A stretch of DNA of 64,000 bases, from NCBI GenBank assembly GCA_905221605.1, contig CAJNDS010002334.1:421373-485372 (forward strand). The letters are read 5' to 3'. Below the pieces are notes generated by a model. It was not told where the DNA came from, did not search any database, and was given only the letters and a program-made list of their open reading frames with translations. This DNA is from Symbiodinium natans (Eukaryota; Sar; Dinophyceae; Suessiales; Symbiodiniaceae). Every line of letters starts with the position of its first letter. The first letter of the stretch is position 1. The translations under genes and the position numbers were made by a program. Positions 22,958 through 34,600 of the stretch are shown here, piece after piece.

Positions 22958-25900
22958 ATGGCGCGGAGTCAGCCGCGTGTCCGGGCCCATACGGGCCCTG
23001 AGGCGCTTGTGCAAGTTGCCCAAGATATCCCGAGCTCTCAGGTCGTTTCCATTGGCGATGTCTCCATGTCCGCCTCAGACAACCTATCGCCCTTGGCTGC
23101 TCGTTTGCCATCGGGCACGTGCTGAATCGTGCTGATGCGGGGGTATGGCGGGATCATGGTCCTGCCAAGGTTCCAACTGTTCCACCTCGACGTGGTGGCT
23201 TGCTTCGAGAGGTGGGGACTTGAGAGTTTGTATGTTGCTTTGTACATTTTCGGTATCTCTTTGTGCGCACAGCCGTGGTCAGAGCAGGGCACCGACCTTT
23301 CCTCCTCAGAGCTGGCGCCGCTCCGCTGGATGATGCAGAAGGCCTGGGGAAGCGGTCAACCTTCCCAGCGCCACATTCTGTCCCAAAGTGGACCCACCGA
23401 AATCTGCTACAGCCCTCCGTGCTTCCTGCGAGGCCCTGCTGCGGCAAGACATGTTCCTGCTTGGGCCACCAGGGCCTTTGCTGAGGCGCAGATCTTGAGC
23501 GATTGGAATGTGAAGGAGAGCGAAACACACAGAAACACCGTTTTTTGAAGTGCCACTGGCAGGCACACCGTGTTTCGCTTCTGTGAGCTTCTCCGTCGTG
23601 AGGCAATGGCATCCTAAGCTAGACCCTTGTCCGGAGAAGCACAGGGAGCCCTGCGTCAGGTAGAGTACGTTGGCATTACCAGGGACACAGGCAGGATGGA
23701 GCTTGAAGGATCTGCGATTTGTACACAAGTTACACAAGGGTTGCGTTGGTTGTGTCATGTGCTCAGCACCGAGCTTCAGCCACTCGCTTGCCTGCTTGCC
23801 TTTGACAGTTTGTGCATGTACTCGTCGAGGCGAAGCAGATCTGAAGCAGCGCTGCGAGATTGTCGACGGAAGCGTGAAGTCAGCCACCTCTCATGCCAAG
23901 CTGCATAGATGCGGGCAGATACATGCGACATCCAAGACTTCCGTTTGTTGCCAGGTTGAAGATATGCTAAGCATGCACCAACAAAACACTGCAACTTTGG
24001 GGCGGGGGGGTTCATTGCCGACGTTGTATGATGCAGTGCACCAAGCAGCGCAGAGTGCAGAGCAAGTTCGTGTGCTCTCTGCCACCTGAAGCACCTCATA
24101 TCCTTCCCTTCCACGAGCTGGCCGCAGCTGGGCATGATCTTACGCGCAGCGTAGCCGCGCCAAAGGAAAACCAAGCAGGCTTGAGAGGCCAAAGAAAAGG
24201 CCCACTGCAGGTGCCGAAAGTGGAGCTCAAGCTCCAAGGGGCATTCCAAGCAACATCCCAGTGATGTCCCAGAAACCTTCCCAGAGGAGAGGATTGGAAC
24301 ATCCAAGAAGCATCCGAGGGACGTGTCAGAAATGTCCCGGACACTTTCAGGGACATTCCAAGGGAACATTCCAAGGGAACATCCAAAGGACATTCCAAGG
24401 ACATTCCAAGGGACCTTCCGACGACGTCCCTAGTTTCTCTGAGACACATTTGCAGGGGACATTTCAATAACATTCCGAGGCACTTCCGAGGAACATTGAA
24501 GGGAGACATCAGAAACATCCCAAGGGACGTTCCAAACAAGGGACACCTGTGGGACATCCCAGGCTCTCCCAGGGGACATTCAAAAAGACATCCCAACAGA
24601 TAGTCCAAGGGACACCCGGAACAAATAATCCAAGGGACATCCAAGAGACAATCTCCTAAAAACATCCAAGAGCCACATCTCAGGGACATTCCCAAAACAT
24701 GCCGAAAGACAGTCCAAGCAGAGTCCCAGGAACCTTCCGAGCGACATCCAAGGGCCATCCAAGGGACATCTCACGGCTCCCAGGCAACATCCGAAACATT
24801 CCAGGGGATACTCCAATTGTCATTCCAAGGCTTATTCCAAGGCACATTCCAAGAGACATTCCAAGGGACATTTCAACGGACAATCCAAGGGACATCCTGG
24901 GTTCTAAAAGCCATGCCCTATACCCTGGCCCTACACCCTTGTTTTGTGGAGTGCTTTCGCCCTGTTGCTGCGTATTTGAAGCTTTCGGATAGGTTAGCCC
25001 CGGTGAAGTTTTCCTAGTCCGGGGGAGCTGTTCGTTTACAGGATATATTGCTTCCCTGCGCTGTGTCGGAGTTCCGAGAAGAAGGAACTTGACCAAACTC
25101 TGTCCTCAGAGTACGTTGGTTACACCATGAAGCCCGAAACCCTGATCCCTGAACCCTATCTACGCCAAGTCCGTGCCGCAATCTGACAGTTCATTTAGGG
25201 CGCGACAGAAGTTTATGTCTAGCTAGCAGCCCCCACCATGGGGTGTGGAGCAAGCTCCGCCGAAGTCCACATGATTGACCACCAGCCGTCTGGGGTGATG
25301 CCAGAGGCGACCCGCAACTTTGATGAACTCTTGGCGGCTTTGCACAGACAGAGGCTTTTCGATGCACCAGAGGAGCCAGCTGTTCGGCATGGGTTTGGTG
25401 TGAGCACGCCAGCAGAAGCATGGAAAGCGCACAAGCCTTTGGTGGTGGTGCAGATGGGCTCTGCAAGCACAATTTTCGCGGAGGAGGATGTTCTGGGGGT
25501 TGATTTGGAAAATTGTTTTCTTATGTTTTCTTCTTTTCTATGGCTCTCACCCTTAGGTCCTTAGGTTATACAACCCGATAAAACGATAAAACCCATGGAA
25601 TTTTTCTTCCTGTAGTGTTTTTTGCAGCGGTGGCCCCAATCCACCCCAGGTGGAGGATGAAGATGTGAGGCCCGGCTGGTCGTCTTGGGAGTCCGCCACC
25701 TGGCACGCACGTCGCGTGCAGGGCGCGCCCAGGGCACCAGATCGCCGGCTACACGAACACCACCTGAACGAGCTGAACGCTTTCCGTCAGAACGTGGAGC
25801 GTGCACCCGAGGAGTTCGCCATGATCGTCGAACTTTGCCGAATCTGAAAGCAATGGCCTGCAAAGAGCAGATCAAGGTCGCGCTGGGAGCAGGCAACAGG

Positions 25901-27999
25901 AGTACCGCATGTAAGCCGCGTGTACAGCAAAATGTACATGTGTTGCTCCAGGAAGCCTAGGATTGACTAGGGCTCGAACTGCAGTTCGAGATTCTCATAT
26001 AGCCCAGTACCTCGCAGCTCTCGAATGCCTAGCTGCTTCATGCATAACAAGCCCTCGGTACATGAACATGGTGGCGGCGCCCGTAAGAGGCCGTGTGACT
26101 GAACACATTCTGTGTTTACATTTTTCGCGTCGAGGGCTGAAAACCCAAGCAAAACACACATTTTCGTGATCACCGCAGCATTTGCAGGGCTCGAAAACAC
26201 TGAAGGGTTAGGTCATTTTTTCGGAAAAATGCATTTTCGCTCGAAGCCTGATCGTTTTTTGTTGTTGTTTTTTTCCAGGGGGTCCTTTTTTTTTGAAGTT
26301 TTGGACGCGTTTTTTGCTCGAATTTGCGCTCTCGCCTAGGCGCGGGCACGTTTTGCTCATTCCCCATGTTGAACTTTCAAATGGCGATTTTCGGTTCGGG
26401 AAGTTTTTTCTGCGTTATGGCTCCGGCAGTTCAGGTTCGAAATAGTGCTCTCGCCACAGCGCAGGCATGATTTTCTGGAATTGTGCTTTGGTTGTAACCC
26501 AACAGACTTGTGCACTGGATCCTGAAAGTGGCCTCAAGTTGATTCTTCTTCAGGGTTCAAGGTTCAAAGTTTAGGGTTCAGGTTTCCGGATTTGGGTTTG
26601 CACTGCTTGGACTATTCTTTTGGGTTGAAGGATCGTTTGTTTGTTGTGTTTTTTTCTCGGGGGTGTCGTTTTGAAGTTTCGGACACATTTTTTGCTTGAA
26701 ATTGCGCTCTCGCCTAGGCGCGGGCGCGTTTTGCTTATAAACCCCGAATTAAACAGCAAGGGATTAGGCCTTTGGGGATTAGGGGTTCAGGCTTTGGAGT
26801 TGCAGGTGTGAAGTCCCAAGTCACGTGATTACCCCCCCCCCCCCACCCCCCCCCCCCCCCCAACCCCACCCGAGCCCAGAAATCGTGGTTACTCGCACGG
26901 CCTCTTAGAGGCGCCGTCTCCATGAACATGTCTAGCCTATGTATATATATATATATGTATATACATATATATATATATATGCTCACCCTCCCCCCCCACC
27001 CCCAGGACCCCACGACCAACCGCCCGTAAAAACATAATACATCTTGTTTGCATACGCGAAGCTGCCAGAGACCTTGGCGGCCTTAATTCTCAAAGCCAAG
27101 CACCAGAAAAAACAAAAGACCAAAAACAATTCTCAAAGCCAAAAAACAAAACCAAAGAACCCCAAATAAACCAAAAACAAAGAAAGACAACAGTCCGGGC
27201 ACTAATCTTTTGGGTTTTGGATACAGCGGTCATTGCTTAGACAATTCTGCCCCTCAGATTGGAAGCGTCGTGAAGAAAGGTAAACCCGACAAAGGGCTAA
27301 TTGCACTAACTAAACTGCCTATACTGTTAATAAGCAACACTATGTAGTGACTAACATTTGTACAAGTCTGCCTTACAGAGTAAGTGTACTGAGGAGGACG
27401 ACTAGTCTATTGCGCTAGCTAAAATTTCTGTATTGTCCAAGTTTGCCCTTCGGGTCTAATTGCATTAAGTCTACTATCTGTAGCAGCAAAAAACACAAAG
27501 CAGCGTCTCATAACTGTACAAGTCCCTCAGATGAGTGGTATAGTAGTTGAATAGATTCATGATCTCACAGCTGTTTGAAATGGAAGGGGGGCAGTTCCAG
27601 TACGTGTAACGAACCCGTTCAGCTTTAATCTCTTGATTAGCGTACATTAGCCACTAATCATGAGGAAGAATGCTAATCTGTTTCATTATTTTCCAAACAT
27701 GATTCACATAATGTATAATGCAATGTATTCTATGCGATATGCAGCTACCTCTCAAAATGGGAGCGTAAGATACTAATGCAAAGGCAATATTTACACAATT
27801 CTGGCCTTTCAATTTCGAAGTATAGTGCGGAGGAAGTTGATTCAGATAATGGCTAGATGCACAAAGCAAGAGACCACATGTAGGGTCTTCTGCAAGCCGG
27901 CCCCTCAGAGTAGTCGTCTATTTAGAGGGGGGGTGAGTGTCTACTAACACTTAAGCGCAGATGGCTTGATGGTGAGGTAGGTCTTGGCGGGGTTACCGT

Positions 28000-28032
<33 letters not shown>

Positions 28033-30682
28033 GTGTATATGTATCTATATGTATGCATATACATACACATCTGTAAAAATATGTATACCTATATGTCTAT
28101 ATATGTCGTTTCTATCTCCCTCTCTCGATATTTTCATTGTTCATTGATCCATTTAATGCTTGCTTTCGGGCGAATGGGCTGTCTGGTACATGAGGCATTT
28201 CAATGAGTCATACCAGGGTCAGGTCCGGCCTACCTTGCGATGGCATTCTTTGATGCAGGGACTGGCGAAAGCTCTGCAGCACTGGTTTGCTTGCTTATCC
28301 CTTCACGCACCCTTCCCCGGATCGAATTGCTAGTGCAATCCCTACTGGTCCTGCAGTGGGGTTGCCGGCAGGACTTAGTATCTTCACGCCCTAGATCCAA
28401 TCCCAAGCAGGGCTTTAGGTTCACAGGAGATTTGCGCGGACTTGTGCGCTCCTAGGGCCGGCTTTCGCGGGCGCTTGCATGTTACGGCTTTCATGGCCGC
28501 CTCCAGAACTATGAGCAGAGCATGACCAAGTCGCAATGCAGAGCGTTTGCCAAAATTCTGGCTGGCCCTTGATTTGCAAGCTAAATTGGTTTTCAACAGA
28601 TTTTGTCTTAGGGCGACAGGGTTCAGGGACGGTGCATAGCGGGCGTGAAGCTTGCAACTCGCAGCAGCTGGAGCCCCCACCTTTTTGAGATCTTTGTTTG
28701 TTTTAGGGGGCCTGGCCACGGGCCTGGTCACAAATTTGTGCTCGGGCCACGTTCCCTTTAGCCCCGGGCACAGTGGGTACACTGAGCGCATGAGCGTATC
28801 AGCAACACTACGTTCAAGATGCGCCAGGGTATTCATGGCTTAGAATGATTCTAGTCTGTCACCAGACCCACCGCAAGGTGGAGTCCGCAAAGAGTTGGAG
28901 TGCCCAGCATGCATTGGCTTGATATGAAGCCTAGTTTCCTGGAGGAACTGCGACTCACTTTGGGCGACCGGCTTTGGAACAGCAGCTGGAGCCCTTCAAT
29001 TCTGACGCCTTTCTTTTTAAAATCATCCTGGATTTGTTTCGTGGCGCCGGCCTGGATCCGCGCCCCGCAAGTTTGCACTCGGGTCTTTTTCCTTGAGCCC
29101 CTGGCACGGTCCTCTGAGCAGTTGCCGGAACAATTTCAGGGTTGAGGCTGGCCTAAGAAGTATGTGGGCATGAACCCCGGGCCATTTCTATCCAGCTAGC
29201 GCCAGACTGTGCTTTGGCGATCTCGGAAACATGTCATGTTGCCCATGCCAAGGGACAGTCCATGACATTCCAAGGGACATTCGAAGGACGCTCCAAGCGT
29301 GCACAGCGCAGGTACGTTGACCAAGCTCCTGTGCGAGCAGCCATCCACGGCCGAATCTTGGTGCAGTGGTCTTAGATTAGCTGCGGCAACATCAGCGGCT
29401 TATGTTTGTGGTATAGATTGATATAGCTGCTATGTTATAGCATGTGCTTCTTGTGTAAGCTCACGAGACAAGAGCCCCAGGCTTGAAGGCATCGAGAAGG
29501 CCGAGCGGAACGTGCTTCCGCTGCTGCAACCTGGATGCACAAAGCCACTTCGCGACCACTCCGCTTCGTCTGTTATGCTACTCAGGAACAACCTCCTCGA
29601 GAATCGTGAGATGTCACTGGAGGACAGGCGCACCGGCCACTTTCAGTTCGCCTTTTGTGAACCTGAAGCTGAAGCTACGGCATGAATAGGGCCTGTGAGG
29701 CGCTTCCTCCTTGCGCCTGCAAGGGCCAAACAGCTGCGAGAGCAGTTTGGCAGCGACCAGGAGCCATCCCACCCTGGTTGAGTCTGGCTTTTGGTGGTTT
29801 TCGCTGCTCTGCCGATTTGCAAGGAGTTCTCGCAGCTTGTGCCAGTGCACGAAGACTTCTTGGTAGTAGCTTTGGGTTTGCCGGAGCGAGGCCAGTTGTG
29901 TGCTTGTGCAAGGTGGTGGCATGACTGTCACATGTGCCCCACATGTGCTTGCTGAGAGGGAATCCTTTGGATCCTCCACTGCGCTCGCGCTTTGCGGCGC
30001 TGCAGCTCCGACCATCCCTGCCCTCGGAGCCTGAGCCCTTCCACTTGCGCGACGTGCGTGATGTCCTTGTCCTTGCCAGAGCAGGTAGCAGATGTAGCCT
30101 AGCCTTAGCACTGTCGCTCACGAAGTGCATCATGCTGTGCCGTCTGTCTTTGCAGCCGCGCCATAGGCTGGTCAGCCCGCTTGCGCAGCTGGCACCATTA
30201 TTGCCAATCTCTAGCGTGGAAAGGCGCGGCGATTGTTTGAAAGGTCACAGATAAAGTGGCAAAGTCCACCTGTCTCATGACAGGCTCTTAACGGCAGCAT
30301 CCACTCTGCAAGATCTAGCCGAGGGTCAGTGCCTCTGAGGATGAGCATGGGATCCAGACCAGCATTTTGTATCATCTTCCAGGCGCTTCGGACGCCTTCA
30401 AGATTCCAGGCGGCTTGGGTCCTGAAGCGCCAGTTTGGACAGTTCGTCAAGCGGATCGGGCCACGAAGCTGCCAAGCAGGTCTTGACGTCGCCAGCCTTG
30501 GATGCGCAGTGCGCGTACTCCAAGCATTTCCAGGTCTTGCTGGTACTTGTGTTGTGTTTTTTTGTTTTTTTCTCCACGATCCCTGAGATGCACTCAAATC
30601 TTCTATGAAGCCTTGCTGTTCTTTCCAGGAGCGGACATGCGCAGCGTGTTCCAGCGCGTCTACCCCGCGTACGGGCTTGGGC
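22958..30682 (+). CDS. VWA8: VWA8-like gene: N terminus and AAA module 1 exons
   Basis: Exons and key residues: N terminus 22958-23121; ELAPLRWMMQK (23311-23341); ALLRQDMFLLGPPGPLLRR (23433-23489), the degenerate P-loop GPPGPL typical of VWA8 module 1, which lacks the Lys of a classical Walker A; EADLKQRCEIVDGS (about 23837-23878); YVDQAPVRAAIHGRI (29313-29363); LEGIEKAERNVLPLL (29482-29526), the Walker B region; NNLLENREMSLED (29590-29626); VPVHEDFLVVALGLP (29836-29883); GNPLDPPLRSRFAAL through LVLARA (29958-30084, GT donor); GADMRSVFQRVYPAYGLG (30629-30682). The exon carrying the DTTE part between 23489 and 23837 is not clear. The intron 23879-29312 contains a minisatellite and a small gene. 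Confidence 0.92.
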
Positions 30683-31664
30683 CTCTGCAGAGACCATGTG
30701 CGGTGCTTCTTCTTTGGGATGCGGCACGTCAGGTTTGTGCGTATGCAAGAGCCGGAGCTGACTACGATCAAGAAGGCCCCTTGAGGCTTTTCTGTTTTTC
30801 ATCAGCCCCAAGACTCTTGGGATTCTTGGGAATAGTTTTTAAGTTTTGGCTACGTAATTCCTAAGAAAGGGCTAGAATTATAGTTTTTGCCAGGGTTCCA
30901 AGTTCAGTGTAGAAGAAGGTTCTCAGTTTGCCGTTTCTGCAAGGGTCACAGTGCTGCCAAGTGCATCGTCACATAGGTCGTGGCGGAGCTCCAAAACGAC
31001 AGAACCTCGGTGAGCTGGGATCCCAACTTGCAGAGAACGTCAGCTGAAGTCAGGAGAGCACACAAGACACACAGAAGAGACATCAGAAGGGCAGATGAGC
31101 ACTCCGCAGCGTTCTTGTCCTACTTGCTCGCATTGAAGCCAAGGCTACTCTCTTGAGGCGGTGAGCCTTGCGAGGGAGGCGGGGTTCTGTGGTGCAGATG
31201 TTGTGCCAACCATGCGTTTGGACAGTGGTAGGAGAACAAGCTGCCAGCAGCCCGCTTGCGCTTCCGGAAGTTTATGTCGGGAGAGCCAGTGGCTGATGCT
31301 CGAGCCTCACTCTGGCTCCCCCTTTGAAGACTCAACTCGGCATGTTCCTCCTAAGCTTTCAAGGTGGTCGAGGCTTTGGCGGCATGTGGGCCATTCCTGA
31401 GGGTGGTCGCCTCAGCATTGGTCTCATGCCAACATGTCTCATTCTCAGGGGTCTCAGATGGGGAACAGTAGGTCAGATGGGTTTTTGCTCCAATATGTTT
31501 AGCAGCTATTTCAGAAACCAGAAGCGGTACGTAAATATGTGAAGAAGCAGCGCCCAGATGACATCAAAGGTTTCAAGATAAGCACATCAAGAAAACAATA
31601 CTCAACTTGCGAACTTCAAGATGCAGGATATTGAAGGGCTGACGCCGCTGCCCTTGGGGGGGGT

Positions 31665-31698
<34 letters not shown>

Positions 31699-34600
31699 GG
31701 TGCGGGCGGGTGTGGGACTAGAGGCGTCCCAGGTTTTTGTGGGTTGTCGTGTGGGGGTAGGGGTTGGTGCGGGTGTGGGACCAGAGGCAGTCGCAGGTCG
31801 GGTCCCAGGCACGGAGCATGCAACCCGGGGGCGGGGGGGGGCGGCTTTGGGGCGCTGGGGCAGGGGTGGGAAATGGATGGGCAGGGGTTGGGGGGTGGCT
31901 TTGGGGCTGGTGGGGAAAGGGGTGGGGCGGGCGGGGTGGGCAAAGCAAGTTTTTCTGTGGGGGGGTTGGGTGGGGGAAAGGGGCGGGGCGGGTGGGGGGG
32001 CAGGGGGGGCTTTGTGCGGGTGGGCAAAGCAAGGGTTAATTGTGGGACGGTTGGGGGTGGCGTGAGTTGGGGCCTTCCCTGGCGCTCGACCCCAAGAGCG
32101 GGGTCGGCGGATTTGGAACACAAAAAGCATCATATGAAAAAAGAGAAGCACATGAAGGTTTTTTTAAGGCGCCAGGAACTATTTCAAGCAACAAAAGACA
32201 GACAAAGCTACCAGAAATGGATAGGTTAATGAATGAACTTCATAAAGGAGCACATGGAAACACAAACTGAAGAATGGAAACATCAGTTGCTAAACTTAAA
32301 CTGTTTTAACGAAATGGTTCATATCATCAGGATAATGTTTTATCAATTTGCTTAATCACATTAAAAGCAGAATATATTGCGAGGGCGAAAACGAATGCTG
32401 ACAGAGTCTTTCTGTAGTTCGCGTAACGTAAATCGCGATGTCGTTTGTCTAAGGAAGGATGTACGGACGCGGTGTGCAGCATGCGACATCAACAGAAACG
32501 CACAAGCATATTTTAACACACAGGCAGAGAATAGAACAGAACTTCTAAACGAACCCGTAAGCATGTTGGCAAATCCCTATTTCCGAGTTCAGGGTTAAAG
32601 TCTTTTGGGTGGTTTCTATTAGGGGGGACGCAAGGCTTGGGGAGTACTTACGCACCGTCAGTCCCCAGTTCAGGTTTGGGTGATTGAGGGTGTGGGGTTT
32701 AGGATACTGTTTTGGACATGGGGGAAAAGTGTAGGGTGGGGATCAGGGTGAGGGAGTAAGATGAACTCGGAAATGACCCTTGGTGTAGGGCCTGAGTTTG
32801 GAGTTCGGTATATAGGGTTCATCCTGGCTGCAAGTTCGACCGGTTCTGTATACGCGCCAGTAGCAGATTTGCAGCGTTGTCCCGGAGTCGGATCTGCAGG
32901 CAGAAGACGAGAGCACGCCTGTCACTGCAAATGAGGGTGTTGCTGCAGGAAAGGAGGAGGCCGAGGCGGGGTCACGTCCTTGTAGATGCACCAGAGGTCC
33001 CATATGGGGGTTTCCGAAAATAGGGGTCCCCTTTTTGGGGGTTCCTATAGGAAGGATTATAGTATGTTGTACCCCCCTATTGGTTGAAATATGTACCCAT
33101 ATGAACGTGCACTTTGTAGTTGTCAGAGTTCTTGCCCGTATATCATCGCCTCTGACACCTGGAAGGCAGATCAGCTGCGGTCTTTGAGCGCCAAGGAGCT
33201 GAGATCCTGGTTGTCTGCCTGCGGTGCAGGATCCTCAGCCCGGAGTACCACATTCCGCTTGCTAAGCGTATCAGCCTCTACCGAACGGTAAGTCCTAGTA
33301 GTTCCCGCAATGGGGGCATGGAAGTTGCTTCTCTTGGGCACCCTTGCAGCCAATTGGGCCATTGAAGGTGTGACTTCTTGACAGCAAGTCCGAGGTGTCT
33401 CACGTGGGTTGCTTTGAGAAAGCAGAGTTCCTTGCAAGGGCCCAGGACGATTCTGCCTTGTTTTCGGTTCATATAACGTGACGTCACAGCATGCCATGCC
33501 CTGACATGTGTATTTCTCAAGGCAAGGGCGCATTGCGGGCGCCAACAGCACCCGATTTTTTGTGCCCGGTTTGCCCCACTTACTCATCCGCGAGAGTTAT
33601 TTCCTTCTTGCCCCATGCCCCAATCATCCGGAAGAGTTATTTCCTTTCTGCCCCACTTGCCCCACTTGGTCAGCCGGAAGAGCTACTTCATGTTGCCCCA
33701 ATTGCCCCACTTTGGACCCCTTTATATTCAGGCACTTGAGGTTCTGTTACACGCACGCGATTCCCACAATCGTCGCCCTTCCCTCCCCCCGCAGTCCCAG
33801 GTAGCTGCGTGCTGTATAACCACGCGACTCCTCGTTTCGTTTTGAGGAATCAGCACGGGACAAGTCTGCCTCGTGAGGCAGACTTGAGTCTAGACCGGGA
33901 GACGACAGGACAAGTTAGCCCCGTATGATGCAGACTGGATGCTGGCCCAGGAGTCGGGTGAATGGGGAAGAGGTGAGGGAAGGGAAGGAAGGGCCGGCCA
34001 GGGGGCAGCTGGCGAGCGTAAGTCTGCCTGCACATGCCATACATTCCCCACTTGTGCCGCTTGCCCCACTTGCCGGGAGGGAGGGGAGAGGGGGCTCTTG
34101 TCCAACCCCGGTTGCTTTGCCCCAAGCCGGCAGTGCTTGCACCAGGATAATCGGGGTTTGCAGGGCAGACAGGGGGCAAGTGGGGCAAGAGGCACATACC
34201 GGTTTTCACGTCCAGACATGTCCAGACCACTTGCCGGCAGAAATCAGATGTCAAGGATGCGAGGGTTCATGCTTATCTAAGCATGAGTCCGGCCCACCAG
34301 GACCACCTCAAGAAGCTGCAGGGAAGTAATCCGATTCCCCGACCGGTGGGAGCTCTGTCCAGGCCCATGGCTAAAGCCTCATAGTTGCCCTTCATACAAG
34401 TTTGCAATCCTAAACAAAGCAGGCGCCCAAAATGCATGAAGCTGACGCACTGCGCGTTGTTCTTTCGCCCCTATGGGCTCGAGCAACGAGCATGGCGCGG
34501 TGACCATGGGAGGCTCCGGAGGAGCTGCTTGGCAAAAGATTCAGTTTGCAGCGTTTGGTGGCTCATAAACCCGACACCGGCAGCATGGCGGTGTAGTAGT

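Noticed and set aside
24096-25096. Reverse-strand frames of 138-220 residues rich in Met-Ser-Leu-Gly
   Set aside because: They are translations of the 12-base GGGACATTCCAA minisatellite.
31600-32230. Long Gly-rich and Pro-rich frames on both strands
   Set aside because: They come from G-rich low-complexity DNA read in several frames, with no domain or codon pattern.
33091-33291. MYPYERAL resembling the YPY word after VWA8 module 1
   Set aside because: The expected VWA8 exon with VYPAYGLG is already at 30629-30682; the rest of this frame does not follow the family.
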